From Streptomyces sp. H27-H5 (GTDB lineage Bacteria; Actinomycetota; Actinomycetes; Streptomycetales; Streptomycetaceae): a stretch of 64,000 nucleotides of DNA. The stretch lies in assembly GCF_026627505.1 (NCBI RefSeq), contig NZ_JAPNLK010000044.1, positions 1 to 64,000 on the forward strand, in the 5' to 3' direction. The notes beneath the pieces are model-generated. The model was not told where the DNA came from. It did not search any database and saw nothing but the letters and a program-made list of their open reading frames with translations. The translations under genes and the position numbers were made by a program. Positions 33,046 to 42,211 of this stretch are shown piece by piece. How positions within the stretch are numbered: the first letter of the stretch is position 1; each line of letters starts with the position of its first letter.

Positions 33046-33157
33046 CGGGGGTTTCCTCCATGGTCGGCGGTGCGTAGGTGTGGGGGTCGTTGCCTGGTTC
33101 GGGCATCGCGCCGCTGCTTGCGGCGTCCGGGGCGGGATCGGGCGCGGGCGTGGTCAC
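32987..33157 (-). CDS. small Pro/Asp-rich phage protein overlapping the fibre gene
   Basis: A 56-residue Pro, Asp and Glu-rich, probably disordered protein. GTG 33157 overlaps the upstream stop (GTGA) and has GGAGG. Its last 59 bases overlap the fibre gene in another frame. Translational coupling supports it; the overlap and composition weaken it. Confidence 0.45.
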   Translation of the reverse strand: MTTPAPDPAPDAASSGAMPEPGNDPHTYAPPTMEETPDAAPRGDTDSPVDGPVPHP

Positions 33158-33879
33158 GGGGCCTCCGCTGCGGTGAACGCGTTCCGGGTGTAGACGCCGA
33201 GGCAGTTCGTCTGTATCGGGCCGTTGCCGGTCCGTACGGAGTGCTTCAACCGGTAGTTGACGTGGTCCATGAAGGTCTGTCGGACCGGCTTGGTGATCTG
33301 CCGGAAGGTCCAGCCGTTCGAGGTGTTCGCGACCCACGACTCGATCACGCCGTCGCTGTCCTCGAACTGCACGTCGGCCGTGGTCCCGGCGGGTGTGTAG
33401 GTCTCGAACGCTGCGTACAGAACGGAGTTCATGAGCCTGCTCGCGCCGGTCCATGCGGTTGTGGTGTTGGTGTTGGCGGTCTGCTGCCCAGCCGTCGACT
33501 GCATCGGGATGGGCATCGACGGGCGGCCGAGGAATCCGTCGGCGTACGCGTCATCCATGACGATGACCTCGCCGTCGCGCGACCACATGCGGATCATCTG
33601 CGCGTCGGCGCTGTTCACGTCGTCGCCGACGGTCAGGGCGGCGGTGCCGCTTTCGCGGCCGAGGCCGACACCCCAATCGCCCTGCGGGGTCTGACCGACG
33701 ATGAACGTCCGCTGTCCGCCGGGGGTCTGGGCGATCAGCTGCCCGCCCTCGCCGATCACTACGTCGCCGGCCATTACCTGATTGAGGGCGGGGCGCATCT
33801 GTGCGCGTCCGCGCAGCTGCCGTACCTCGCGTTCGAGGGCAGCGATCCGGTCGAGTACGTCCTGTGGGACGAACGGCAT
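33154..33879 (-). CDS. baseplate or fibre-associated protein
   Basis: A 241-residue protein. A short N-terminal coiled coil (MPFVPQDVLDRIAALEREVR) leads into a strand-rich body (GQLIAQTPGGQRTFIVGQTP). A C-terminal beta domain resembles carbohydrate-binding folds. It is placed between the Gp37-like baseplate protein and the fibre. Trimerising coiled coils at the N-terminus are usual for baseplate-attached spikes. Family not recognised. Confidence 0.68.
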   Translation of the reverse strand: MPFVPQDVLDRIAALEREVRQLRGRAQMRPALNQVMAGDVVIGEGGQLIAQTPGGQRTFIVGQTPQGDWGVGLGRESGTAALTVGDDVNSADAQMIRMWSRDGEVIVMDDAYADGFLGRPSMPIPMQSTAGQQTANTNTTTAWTGASRLMNSVLYAAFETYTPAGTTADVQFEDSDGVIESWVANTSNGWTFRQITKPVRQTFMDHVNYRLKHSVRTGNGPIQTNCLGVYTRNAFTAAEAP

Positions 33880-34994
33880 TACGGGGCCTCCAAGTAGAGC
33901 TGCGCGGTTTCGGAGCGCCCGCGCTCGGGCGGACTCACGCTGATGCCGATCACGCGGTACCGGGCGTCGAGCGCGGTCGGGTGCCACAGGTCGCGGATGC
34001 GGAGACGGATGGTCGAGCCGACCAGGCCGGGCGTGATCGCGCCGCCGAGCCGGACCGTGATTTCCGGGATGGTCACGGGGTTGCGGGCGGCGGTCCAGTC
34101 GGCGCGGGCGTAGGCGTCGAGGGTGCTTTGTCGCTCGACGGTCGTGTAATCGCTCGATCCGTCGAGGCGCGGCCACCCGGCGGCGAGGTCGTCGTCGGCG
34201 AGCAGGACCGGCGAGGTAAGCGGGTAGCTGTCGGCGGCCTGGTTGTCGTTGATGCTGGCGCCGCGCGTCTGCCACGCGTTCGCCTTGCGGGTGGCGTCGA
34301 CTGGCCACGTGTAGGACAGGACCGGCCCCGGATGGTCGAGGACGACCTCGGACGCGCCCGTACGGATCGTCGGGTGTCCCAGCTGCAACCGCTTGATCCG
34401 GCGGCCGTCGCTGTCGCGGAAGCTCGCGATGCGCCACTCGAACCCGTTCTCGACGGCGGCGAGGTCGTCGAGCAGGTCGCCGATGCTGGGCAGGTCGTAC
34501 CGTAGGTACGTGCGGTCGCGCGCGACGCCGGACGGGTCCGTGTCGTACGTGATGCCGATGTCGCCGCCGGTCGCGTTCTGCGCGTAGTCCACCAGGCCGC
34601 GAGCGATGTCGAATTGATCGACGGCCTCGGCGATCTGCGTGTCGTACAGCAACCGCCGGTAGAGGTAGCTTTCCCACCCGCCGGCCTGGATCTGGGCGCC
34701 GAGGTAACCGCGGCTGTCCGAGGCGAGGGAGAGTGTCCACAGGACGCCGCCCCACCACAGGTCGCGCCCGCGCTCGACCCATATCCCGGTTCGGCCGGGC
34801 AGGATCGCGCGGCGGGCCCGCTCGGCCATGGCGCGGTTCGGGATCGGCACGGTGCCGGTGAACCGGCCGGTCTTACCTATGTAGTCGTCCAGGGCGACGC
34901 CCTGTACGGGCAGGGCGTCGAGCAGCTGGTCGGTTCGCAGGTCGCAGAACAGGACCCGGTACGGGGGCGCGGCGCGCACGACACCCCCCGTCAC
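33879..34994 (-). CDS. siphovirus Gp37-like baseplate protein
   Basis: A 371-residue protein whose N-terminal half (LFCDLRTDQLLDALPVQGVA ... GIWVERGRDLWWGGVLW) follows the siphovirus ReqiPepy6 Gp37-like pattern found in actinophage tail tips. The C-terminal half contains an OB-like strand set (TVRLGGAITPGLVGSTIRLR). GTG 34994 overlaps the upstream stop, and its TAA overlaps the next ATG by one base. Confidence 0.7.
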   Translation of the reverse strand: MTGGVVRAAPPYRVLFCDLRTDQLLDALPVQGVALDDYIGKTGRFTGTVPIPNRAMAERARRAILPGRTGIWVERGRDLWWGGVLWTLSLASDSRGYLGAQIQAGGWESYLYRRLLYDTQIAEAVDQFDIARGLVDYAQNATGGDIGITYDTDPSGVARDRTYLRYDLPSIGDLLDDLAAVENGFEWRIASFRDSDGRRIKRLQLGHPTIRTGASEVVLDHPGPVLSYTWPVDATRKANAWQTRGASINDNQAADSYPLTSPVLLADDDLAAGWPRLDGSSDYTTVERQSTLDAYARADWTAARNPVTIPEITVRLGGAITPGLVGSTIRLRIRDLWHPTALDARYRVIGISVSPPERGRSETAQLYLEAP

Positions 34995-35992
34995 GGCAGC
35001 AGGTAGGTGCTCGACACCCTGATACTCCGGTCGTTGCGCAGTGCGCCGTTTCCGGTCCAGGTGCGCAGCGTGATGACTCCGCCGGTTGACAGGCGCGCGG
35101 TGCCCTCGCCGTATCCGTCGGACACGGATATGTCGGCGTCGATGATCGGGCGCCACCCGCTCGGCAGGGTGCCCATCGTCTCGTCGTTGATGTTGCCGGC
35201 GGCCGGTACGTCCAGCTGCGCGCCCTTGCGGCTGATCTCGGCCACGAACGAGCAGACGCCCGCGTCCGGGTTGCGGCGGGCGGCGAAGCTGCTCAGCGTG
35301 TACGTGGACGCGATGACGAATCCGGTCGTGGTCGACTCGGTCCGGCGCGGTGCGCGGTAGACCTGCCACTCAGCGGCCGTCGCGTTCCAGCGTTCCAGCA
35401 CGCTGCCGTTGTCCCGGTACTGGCCGTCGTACGAGCCGTTGAATCCGAGTCCCCACCCGCGCGGGATGATGCCCCCGGCGGCCGTGGTGTAGCGGCGGCG
35501 GTCGCCGAGGGCGGAACCCCAGTTGATGCCGCCCACGCCCGCCGAGGCGCCCGCGGGTACGGCCACGTCCCACAGGCGCAGACTCGCCGGTTCCAGGGTG
35601 GGCGGGACCGGCGTCGCGGACGGTGCGCCGACCACGACCTCGATTCGGGCGAGGTTCTGCCCTTCCTGGTCGAACAGGGCGTCGAGCACGCGCACGGCGA
35701 CGGTGTCGATACGGCCGAACTGCGCGTCGCCGTCGGTGAATGTGAGGGTGACCGGTCCGTCGTTGGCGATCGGGTACGCGCCCTGGGCGTCGGTGCCCTG
35801 CACGTACGCGCGCCCGGCGCCGATCTGGAGTTGCATTGCGGCGACGCCGGTCGCGGCGAACGGGTCGCCGCCCGGTAGGACGCCGTCGCGGACCCTGATC
35901 GGCGACTCGTGGGCGACCGGCGATACGGGGGCGAGGCGGGTGTCTTCACGGGTCTGCGCCTTGGGCAGCAGCCATGCGGAACGCACGGTCAC
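34991..35992 (-). CDS. tail tip / minor tail protein
   Basis: A 333-residue strand-rich protein. MTVRSAWLLPKAQTREDTRL starts a segment seen in actinophage minor tail proteins, and the C-terminal third ends in a beta domain. It lies between the distal tail protein and the Gp37-like protein, as in other siphoviruses. The GTG start follows AAGGAGACACCCCCT. Specific function unknown. Confidence 0.7.
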   Translation of the reverse strand: MTVRSAWLLPKAQTREDTRLAPVSPVAHESPIRVRDGVLPGGDPFAATGVAAMQLQIGAGRAYVQGTDAQGAYPIANDGPVTLTFTDGDAQFGRIDTVAVRVLDALFDQEGQNLARIEVVVGAPSATPVPPTLEPASLRLWDVAVPAGASAGVGGINWGSALGDRRRYTTAAGGIIPRGWGLGFNGSYDGQYRDNGSVLERWNATAAEWQVYRAPRRTESTTTGFVIASTYTLSSFAARRNPDAGVCSFVAEISRKGAQLDVPAAGNINDETMGTLPSGWRPIIDADISVSDGYGEGTARLSTGGVITLRTWTGNGALRNDRSIRVSSTYLLP

Positions 35993-36005
35993 AGGGGGTG
36001 TCTCC

Positions 36006-37316
36006 TTACCAGAATGCCGGGCGGTAGCGCACGGTCGCGGTCGCGGTGGGGGCGCCGGATGCGGCGCGGAAGTGCAGCTGTGAGGGGCCGGGCGGAAGCG
36101 TCCATGTCTGCTCTGGCACCGAGCGCGAGGTCGCGGTGTAGATGCGCGAGGCGGTCGCGTTGAGCGTGACCGTGCCCGCCGCGGTGTCGACGGTGAGCAC
36201 GTCCTCGGCGGCGAGGGGGATGTCGTACTCGATCACGTCGCCTGTATCCACATTGGTGAGCGAGGGGCGTTCCACCGGGCCCCGGAACTCGATCACGGGA
36301 TGGGTGGCGGCGTCGCCGTCGTTGACGACCGACAACGTGCCGGTACTGCCGGGCGTGCCGAAGTCGAGCGGCCACGACAGGCCGCCGGACGGCGAGCCGA
36401 TCAGCAGCGACGACGTGCCGACCGGGACGGGCGCGGCGAGGGCGGCCGGGAGCAGTACGACCGGCTGCACCCATGCGGCCCCGGCGGGCGTAGGCGCGGT
36501 GAACGAACCGTCGCCCGCGTCGCCGGTCGAGTCGGCGAAGTACGCGCCGGCCGCAGTCCACCACCGGAGGATGATCGTCGCGCCCTGGGCGGCGGCGAGT
36601 GCCGATGTGAACGCGACCTCGGCGCCCACGGACACCGGCCACCCGTAGTTGCCGTGGGGCGAGGTCCACACCAGTTCGCCGCCGGGGGTGAGCGGTTGCA
36701 CGCTCACCGTGCCGACGTTGTCGCCGGCGAGGACGGGGTCGCCGTTCGTCCACCAGCGCCAGACCCCGCCGACGCCGGCGGCCTGCTCGGCTTCGAGGAC
36801 CTGCTCGGGGTCGGTGTCCCAGACCAGGCCGCTTTCCGGGGTGGGCAGGGTCGCGGGTGCGACCTGCTCGACCAGGCCGTACCGGCGCGGGTCGGTCGCG
36901 ACGAATTCCAGCGCGCCGCCCGTGATCGTGCCGAGCCGGTAACCGAGGCTCGCCGGTATCGCCCGGCGGGTCGCCCGCGCGTACGCGAGCAGGGGCCCGC
37001 GCTCGTCGAGCCACGCGACGAGCGGTAGTTCGTCCTCGACCGGCACCGTGCCCCGGTTGAGGGCGGCGACGACCGCGCCGACGGACGCCCGCGGGGCCCG
37101 GATGACCAGCCCTTCAAGGCCGATCGTCCGGGCCTGTGCGAGCAGGCCGCCGGGGAACGCGCCGTGCGCGTCGCTGCGCGGCACGGTCCCGGAATCCAGC
37201 GGGGGAAGTTCCTCCCACCCTGTGATGCCGCGCCACCGGTACGCGGTGCCCGCGCCGAGCAGCAGGTCGCCGTACTGCACCTGTCCGGGCCGGGTGACCT
37301 GGTCGCCGACAGCCAT
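36006..37316 (-). CDS. distal tail (Dit-like) protein
   Basis: A 436-residue protein directly downstream of the tape measure, the usual Dit position. The N-terminal part (GDLLLGAGTAYRWRGITGWE; GGLLAQARTIGLEGLVIRAP) matches the tail-tube-like fold of Dit proteins, and a galectin or carbohydrate-binding-like insert may lie at about 170-300. It would form the hexameric ring joining tube to baseplate. ATG 37316 is preferred for its AAGGGGG site. Confidence 0.75.
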   Translation of the reverse strand: MAVGDQVTRPGQVQYGDLLLGAGTAYRWRGITGWEELPPLDSGTVPRSDAHGAFPGGLLAQARTIGLEGLVIRAPRASVGAVVAALNRGTVPVEDELPLVAWLDERGPLLAYARATRRAIPASLGYRLGTITGGALEFVATDPRRYGLVEQVAPATLPTPESGLVWDTDPEQVLEAEQAAGVGGVWRWWTNGDPVLAGDNVGTVSVQPLTPGGELVWTSPHGNYGWPVSVGAEVAFTSALAAAQGATIILRWWTAAGAYFADSTGDAGDGSFTAPTPAGAAWVQPVVLLPAALAAPVPVGTSSLLIGSPSGGLSWPLDFGTPGSTGTLSVVNDGDAATHPVIEFRGPVERPSLTNVDTGDVIEYDIPLAAEDVLTVDTAAGTVTLNATASRIYTATSRSVPEQTWTLPPGPSQLHFRAASGAPTATATVRYRPAFW

Positions 37317-37318
37317 CG

Positions 37319-39541
37319 TCACCCCCTTGCCTTTGCGAGCCATGCGAGGGCTTTCGCGTTGTCGTCGGGGGTGCCGTTCTCGGCGGCGTGCCAGTGCTCG
37401 ACGTGAACGGTCGCGCCGGACGCCGAGGCGGCGAACGGGTTCCCGAACGCGCCCGCGCCCGCCATGGCGGGCGAGAACGACGGGACCGCGGGCGGGGTCA
37501 CCAGGTTGCGCATGGTGCGATCGAGCGCGCCCGCGCCGCCCTCAATCCCCTTCACCAGACCGGCAGGAATCCACCGGCCGACCTGCCGGGCCATCACCTT
37601 GGACGGCGACGCGATTCCGAGCGCTTTCGCGATCGGGCCGGGGATCATGTTTTTCGCGAAGCTGATCAGCTGGGATTTCAGCCAACTGCCCATGCTTTTA
37701 ACGCCGTTGAGCAGACCGCGAACGATGTCCTTGCCCTTGTCGACCAGCAGGCTTCCGAGGTTTCCGATCGCCGAGCCGATGCGGCCGGGCAGTCCTCGGG
37801 CCCACGCGATGGCCTCACCGGCCTTTGTGATGATCGTTTCTTTGAACCGGGACAGGGCCGACCGTGCGCGCTCCGCGAGCTGTAGCGCGAGGGGGCCGAG
37901 GGCCGAGGCCGCGCGGCCGGGCAGTCCCTTGATCCAGTCGACGGCGGCGGATATGCCCTTGCCGACCCATTCGCCGATCTTGGTCGCGGCCTGCCCGATC
38001 AGCTTCCCGGCGTTGGATACGGCCGTCTTGGCCAACTCCCACGCCTTGCCGAAGTCGCCGGACAGCAGCGCCACGATGGCGGTGATGATCGGTACGACCA
38101 CCTGTTCGATCACGGCGGCGAGGCCGTTCGCGAAGATGGATGCGAGCTGTCCCACCAGGCCGATCAACGGCTCGATGATCGGCATCAAGGCGTTGAGGGC
38201 GCCGATCAGCAGCTCGCCGACGGCGGGCAGCAGCGGGGCGAGGGCGACCAGGATTTGCCCGAACGCCTCGCCGATCGTGGCGAGGGCCGGGGACAGGGCG
38301 ACGATCAGCCGAGCGAGGATCGGCAGGACCGTTTCCGCAAGATCGCCGAGGACGGTCGCGAACGGGGCGACCAGGCCCGGCAGCTGCGCCAGGATCGGCC
38401 GCAGCGCGCCCGCGAGGGCGTTCGCCAGTAGCAGGACTACCGGCGCGGCCTGGGCGATTACATCCCCGACCGCCGTCAGCAGCGGCGTAAGGGCGGGGAG
38501 CAGGGACGCGATCAGCTGCCCGACGATGGGCAGGACCGGCGACAGGGCGTCGATCAGGACGCCGAACGCGTCCGCCGCGGCGGCGAGAACGGGGCCGAGC
38601 GCGTCGACGATCGGCTGTAGGCCCTCGCCCAGTGCCGTGACCAGCCGCGCGAGCGGCGGGCCGAGCGACGCGAGCGCGGGGCCGAGGGCGTCCGCGAGGG
38701 ACGACACCAGGGGGCCGAGCGCGCCCGCGAGAGCGGACAGGACCGGCCCGCCCGCCTCGGCGAGGGCACCGATCAGGCCGCCGAGCGCGGGCAGGATCTC
38801 GCCCACCGCGCCGAGCAGGCCGCCCAGTCCCTCGGCCGCGCCGCCCGCGCCCGCGGCGACGCCCTCGAAGAACCCGCCGATGCCCTCGCCGACCGCGCCG
38901 AGGCCGGTCGACAGCGCGTCGATGACGGGCCCGGCGGCCTCGACGGCGGCGACCAGACCGGGCATCGCGCCCTTGGCCAGTGCGCCGATGCCCTCGACCA
39001 GCGGCCCGACCAGCGGGGCGACGCCCTCGAACAGGGCGCCGATCTGCGGGGCGAGAGCGTCGAAGATGCCGCCCAGCTGGTCCGCAGCGGCAACGAAGGG
39101 TTTGACCAGGGGCTCGGCAAGCTCCTGCATCTTGCCCTTGACGTGCTCGGACAGGTCGGTAAAAGCGCCCTTGACCTGCTCGTTCTCGGCGAGGACTTTC
39201 GCGCCGAGGCCGATCACTGCGAGCGGGACGGCGGCGAGCGCGCCCGCCGCGACCAGGGCGCCGCCGGCGAGCAGTTTCGTGCTGGTCGCCGCGACGCCGA
39301 GCAGGGGGCCGATACCGGCGAGGCCGCGCCCCGCTGCCTCGGCGCCCCCGCCGATGCCGTCGCCGAGGGCGCCGCCCATCTCCGCACCGGCCGCGATGAA
39401 CCGGCCGCGCATGTCGCGCAACCGGCCGTCCGCGTCCCGCTGGAGACCGGCGAGAGCGGCCTCGGTCCGGTCGACTCCCTGCTGTGCCCCGGAGTCGTCG
39501 AGGTCGATGTATCCGACCAGTTCGCCGATGGTGAGGGACAA
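37319..39541 (-). CDS. tail tape measure protein
   Basis: A 740-residue helical Ala/Gly/Leu-rich protein with long hydrophobic heptad-like repeats (LIGALAEAGGPVLSALAGAL) and membrane-active segments. The N-terminus SLTIGELVGYIDLDDSGAQQ and the late GIASPSKVMARQVGRWIP motif are classic for siphovirus tape measures. At about 0.15 nm per residue it predicts a tail of roughly 110 nm. The start is TTG 39541. Confidence 0.92.
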   Translation of the reverse strand: MSLTIGELVGYIDLDDSGAQQGVDRTEAALAGLQRDADGRLRDMRGRFIAAGAEMGGALGDGIGGGAEAAGRGLAGIGPLLGVAATSTKLLAGGALVAAGALAAVPLAVIGLGAKVLAENEQVKGAFTDLSEHVKGKMQELAEPLVKPFVAAADQLGGIFDALAPQIGALFEGVAPLVGPLVEGIGALAKGAMPGLVAAVEAAGPVIDALSTGLGAVGEGIGGFFEGVAAGAGGAAEGLGGLLGAVGEILPALGGLIGALAEAGGPVLSALAGALGPLVSSLADALGPALASLGPPLARLVTALGEGLQPIVDALGPVLAAAADAFGVLIDALSPVLPIVGQLIASLLPALTPLLTAVGDVIAQAAPVVLLLANALAGALRPILAQLPGLVAPFATVLGDLAETVLPILARLIVALSPALATIGEAFGQILVALAPLLPAVGELLIGALNALMPIIEPLIGLVGQLASIFANGLAAVIEQVVVPIITAIVALLSGDFGKAWELAKTAVSNAGKLIGQAATKIGEWVGKGISAAVDWIKGLPGRAASALGPLALQLAERARSALSRFKETIITKAGEAIAWARGLPGRIGSAIGNLGSLLVDKGKDIVRGLLNGVKSMGSWLKSQLISFAKNMIPGPIAKALGIASPSKVMARQVGRWIPAGLVKGIEGGAGALDRTMRNLVTPPAVPSFSPAMAGAGAFGNPFAASASGATVHVEHWHAAENGTPDDNAKALAWLAKARG

Positions 39542-39590
39542 GGTTCACCCCCCACCGCGCGCGCGGCGCGCTATTCAGTTGTTGTGCCGG

Positions 39591-39890
39591 TCACCGCCCT
39601 GTGAGCCGGGCGATTTCGTCGGGGTCCGACACCACGCGGGGCGTGCTGCGCCACGCGTGAGCGAACCGGGATTCGGAGGGAAGGCCCGACAGGCGGACCA
39701 GGAACGCGCGCGTGGACAGGCGCGCGATGTCCTCGGCCGACAGGCCGTAGGTCTGGGCGAGGTCGGACTCGACCGCGCCCCAGTTGGTCAGGACTGCTTG
39801 CCAGAACTCCGCGGCTTGGCCTTGCCCTTGGGCTTGGGCTTGGTCTTGGGCCGGGGCTTGGCCGGGGCCCGCCGCGGTGCCGCTTTTCCC
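39591..39890 (-). CDS. tail assembly chaperone, frameshift extension (gpT-like)
   Basis: The -1 frame continues from the slippery site as SGTAAGPGQAPAQDQAQAQG and then QAAEFWQAVLTNWGAVESDL, ending at 39591. The product is a gpG-T fusion made by a fraction of ribosomes. The second domain (YGLSAEDIARLSTRAFLVRL) matches the usual T-domain pattern. There is no separate start with a ribosome binding site. The fused product would span 39591-40270. Confidence 0.8.
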   Translation of the reverse strand, partial: GKSGTAAGPGQAPAQDQAQAQGQGQAAEFWQAVLTNWGAVESDLAQTYGLSAEDIARLSTRAFLVRLSGLPSESRFAHAWRSTPRVVSDPDEIARLTGR

Positions 39891-40270
39891 TTGGTGGCCT
39901 CGCGCTCGTCGTACAGCTGCGCGGCGCGTTCCATGGAGACGACGCCAGCCTCGGCGACGTTGGCGGTCGCCCACAGCAGGACGATGCCGAGGTGACGGTC
40001 GGACATGCCCGCCTCGGTCCAGTGGTCGACCGCGTCCGGGCCGAACATCGAGCCGAGCAGCCGGCGGATGTCCTCGGGCCGGGCGGAGTGCTGCACGCGG
40101 TGCAGCTGGAGAGTGAACAGGGCGGGCAGGGTCGGGGGCAGGGTGTACGTGCGCCCGTACAGCCTGAGCGGTACGCCCTTGGGCTCGGGCTCGGACTGCT
40201 CGGCGAAGAACGCGTCAAAGTCGGCGACCTCGACGCCGTCCTCGGTCGGCTCGATCGGCTGCTCGGTCAC
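39788..40270 (-). CDS. tail assembly chaperone, short form (gpG-like)
   Basis: A 160-residue helical protein with FTLQLHRVQHSARPEDIRRL and a Lys/Pro-rich tail (KPRPKTKPKPKGKAKP). It sits between the tail tube and tape measure genes, where siphoviruses encode chaperones that coat the tape measure. A -1 slippery site inside the gene yields a longer product. GTG 40270 overlaps the tail-tube stop. Confidence 0.82.
   Translation of the reverse strand: MTEQPIEPTEDGVEVADFDAFFAEQSEPEPKGVPLRLYGRTYTLPPTLPALFTLQLHRVQHSARPEDIRRLLGSMFGPDAVDHWTEAGMSDRHLGIVLLWATANVAEAGVVSMERAAQLYDEREATKGKAAPRRAPAKPRPKTKPKPKGKAKPRSSGKQS
39884..39890 (-). other. -1 ribosomal frameshift site
   Basis: The minus strand reads G-GGA-AAA in the chaperone frame, a canonical X-XXY-YYZ heptamer close to the GGGAAAG of phage lambda. 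It lies before a 100-base region open in both frames. Confidence 0.8.
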
Positions 40271-40722
40271 GGGTTCGTCACCACCGCGGCGGTAGTCGGT
40301 GCGCCGCACCGGGTGAACGTCGCACCCCATGAGGTCTTGGCGTTGGTCTCGCCGCCCTGCTCGCCGGGCGTGACCGTGCATTCCCACACGGTCCATGCGG
40401 TCTGCGACACGTGCCGGTACCGCAGCGTCCCGCGCGACTCCTCGCCGAACCGGAACGCCCACGTCTTGTCGATGTAGTCCTGTCCGGCGTCGGGGGTGCC
40501 GGACAGGGCCGCGTACAGGCCGCTGACCTCGATCGTCGCGCCCCGCTGCATCACGTCTTGCTCGTAAAATCCCTCGCTGTCGAAAGTCGTCGTGTCGGCT
40601 GTCTCTTCGTTCTCGCCCGGGTTGTGGGTCCAGGAAGTCAGCTTGCCGAGGCGTACGAAGGTGTCCGCCGTCGCGGTCTCGACCTCGAATTCCCAGCCTC
40701 GGGCGTCGATGGGCCTGCCCAT
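40267..40722 (-). CDS. major tail (tube) protein
   Basis: A 151-residue protein. MGRPIDARGWEFEVETATAD and TWTVWECTVTPGEQGGETNA fit the actinophage tail-tube pattern with an immunoglobulin-like strand arrangement. Position directly before the chaperone pair supports it. It polymerises into the tail tube around the tape measure. Confidence 0.85.
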   Translation of the reverse strand: MGRPIDARGWEFEVETATADTFVRLGKLTSWTHNPGENEETADTTTFDSEGFYEQDVMQRGATIEVSGLYAALSGTPDAGQDYIDKTWAFRFGEESRGTLRYRHVSQTAWTVWECTVTPGEQGGETNAKTSWGATFTRCGAPTTAAVVTNP

Positions 40723-40733
40723 ACGGGGGCCTC

Positions 40734-41162
40734 CTATTCGGTGCGGTGGTCGGTGGGGGCCGACACGTCGAGGTCGAAATTCACGACGTGCTCGTGTCGG
40801 CCGGAGGAATCGGGGCCCATCGGGGCCGGGGTGGCTCGCGCGGCGGCGAGCACAAGCCATGTGCCGTCGGGCAGTTCCACGCCCGCGAGGCCGTGCAACG
40901 CGCTGTAGATCCGCCAGCAGCGACGGCGCGATATGCGCGGGTCCGGCCCGCCGCGTACGCGCACCTGCAACCGGGGCCGGTCATAGGCGTTGAGGGTGTC
41001 GGGGGCCTCGCCGTCGTACAGCCACAGGGCGACCGCGGCATCGGGGGCGGGCGGCATCGTCTCGACGAACAGATCGCCGGTCGTGCCGTCCGGGTCGTAG
41101 GTGACCAGGCCGCGCGCGGCGAGCAGGCGCGCGACGCCGTCGAGCGGGTCGAGGTCAGCCAC
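40734..41162 (-). CDS. tail terminator protein
   Basis: A 142-residue protein with DGVARLLAARGLVTYDPDG and RPRLQVRVRGGPDPRISRRR, the alpha/beta pattern of minor tail or terminator proteins that cap the tail tube. It precedes the tube gene, as usual in HK97-like siphoviruses. Assignment is mainly by order and size. Confidence 0.72.
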   Translation of the reverse strand: MADLDPLDGVARLLAARGLVTYDPDGTTGDLFVETMPPAPDAAVALWLYDGEAPDTLNAYDRPRLQVRVRGGPDPRISRRRCWRIYSALHGLAGVELPDGTWLVLAAARATPAPMGPDSSGRHEHVVNFDLDVSAPTDHRTE

Positions 41163-41508
41163 GGAGCGACCTCCGCAGCTGCGCCGCGATGATCTCGGCG
41201 ACCGTGTCGACCTGCTCTGTGAGGGGGCGTTCGAGGTACTTCGCCGTCCGGCCCGCGTCGTGCCGGTAGTTCATCTCTTCGTGCTGCCTGATCGCGTACG
41301 GGGTGTCGTAGGAAACGGCGGCCGTGAGGCGGCTCTCGTCGACCGTGGCGACCCCGGAGCGTTCGAGGGTGGCCTCTTCGATCGGGACGACCTTCCGCGA
41401 CTCGGTAAGGACGTGCTCGGCGGCGATCCGCAGACCTCGCACGGCCCCGGCGCGGGTGCCGCGCATAGCGGCGGCCCCGTTCCATCTGAGGCGGGAGCGT
41501 TGCGTCAC
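41155..41508 (-). CDS. HK97 gp10-like head-tail connector
   Basis: A 117-residue basic protein with RIAAEHVLTESRKVVPIEEA and TAAVSYDTPYAIRQHEEMNY, the conserved core of the HK97 gp10-like family. It joins the neck to the tail. GTG 41508 overlaps the upstream stop and has GGAGG upstream. Confidence 0.8.
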   Translation of the reverse strand: MTQRSRLRWNGAAAMRGTRAGAVRGLRIAAEHVLTESRKVVPIEEATLERSGVATVDESRLTAAVSYDTPYAIRQHEEMNYRHDAGRTAKYLERPLTEQVDTVAEIIAAQLRRSLRG

Positions 41509-41822
41509 TCGGCGCTCACCTCCGTGCACTGCGGCACCGGCAGGCCCGGCGCGGTGTGGTGGGCGACACTGATCGCCTTGGTGATCCGGCCGTCGGGAAG
41601 GGTGATCCGCGACTCGGCCGGGCAGTCGAGGCCGGGCTCGGCGATGATCTGCGCGGTGCTCGTGACCTGTCGGCCCTCGCGGTCGCGGACAAGCCGGATG
41701 GTTTCTCCGACCAGGGCGGGCACGTCCTCGACCGGCGGCCCGTACTTCTGCCCGTACGCACTGTCGCCGAGGTACGGCTCGACCGTGATCCGGTGGCGCA
41801 GCAGGTACCGGGGGACGATCAC
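41505..41822 (-). CDS. head-tail joining protein
   Basis: A 105-residue protein, strand-rich (LLRHRITVEPYLGDSAYGQK; PALVGETIRLVRDREGRQVT). The initial RHRITVEP pattern and position between the adaptor and gp10-like genes point to a phage head-tail joining or stopper protein. GTG 41822 overlaps the adaptor stop (GTGA). Confidence 0.75.
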   Translation of the reverse strand: MIVPRYLLRHRITVEPYLGDSAYGQKYGPPVEDVPALVGETIRLVRDREGRQVTSTAQIIAEPGLDCPAESRITLPDGRITKAISVAHHTAPGLPVPQCTEVSAE

Positions 41823-42208
41823 CAGATCACCCCCGGCAGCAGTCCCGCGCGCGTGAGGGCGCGGTGTGCGCGCGGCGCGAGGTCCACGTCGCCCGCTGCC
41901 TGTGCGCTGTCGCGCCGGTCGCCGAGCGACACGGGGCCGATGGAGACGCTTCCCCACCGGCCCGCCGCGCCCGTGCCGTCGTCGCCCGTGGCGAGCTGGT
42001 ACTCAACCTGGGCGCACGTGGCGTCGGCGAGGACGCCCACGACGCCCGGATCGGTCGGCAGGCCGATGCCGTCGACCGCGTACACGCTGCTGAGTAGGGC
42101 GTCGTCGATGTCCTCCGACGCCCGCGCGAGCAGCCGCTCGGCGGCCGGTGGGGCCGGGGTGCCGGTCCACGCGGCCAACTGCTCGGGGGTGGCGTAGACG
42201 CGGCCCAC
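41819..42208 (-). CDS. head-tail adaptor (connector) protein
   Basis: A 129-residue helical protein with MGRVYATPEQLAAWTG and LLARASEDIDDALLSSVYAV. This is the arrangement of gp6-like or gp15-like adaptors that bind the portal underside. It follows the capsid genes by one small gene. Confidence 0.75.
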   Translation of the reverse strand: MGRVYATPEQLAAWTGTPAPPAAERLLARASEDIDDALLSSVYAVDGIGLPTDPGVVGVLADATCAQVEYQLATGDDGTGAAGRWGSVSIGPVSLGDRRDSAQAAGDVDLAPRAHRALTRAGLLPGVIW

Positions 42209-42211
42209 CGG

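Noticed and set aside
37464..39995. 843-residue plus-strand frame
   Set aside because: Antisense shadow of the tape measure gene; Ser/Pro/Arg-rich without domain motifs.
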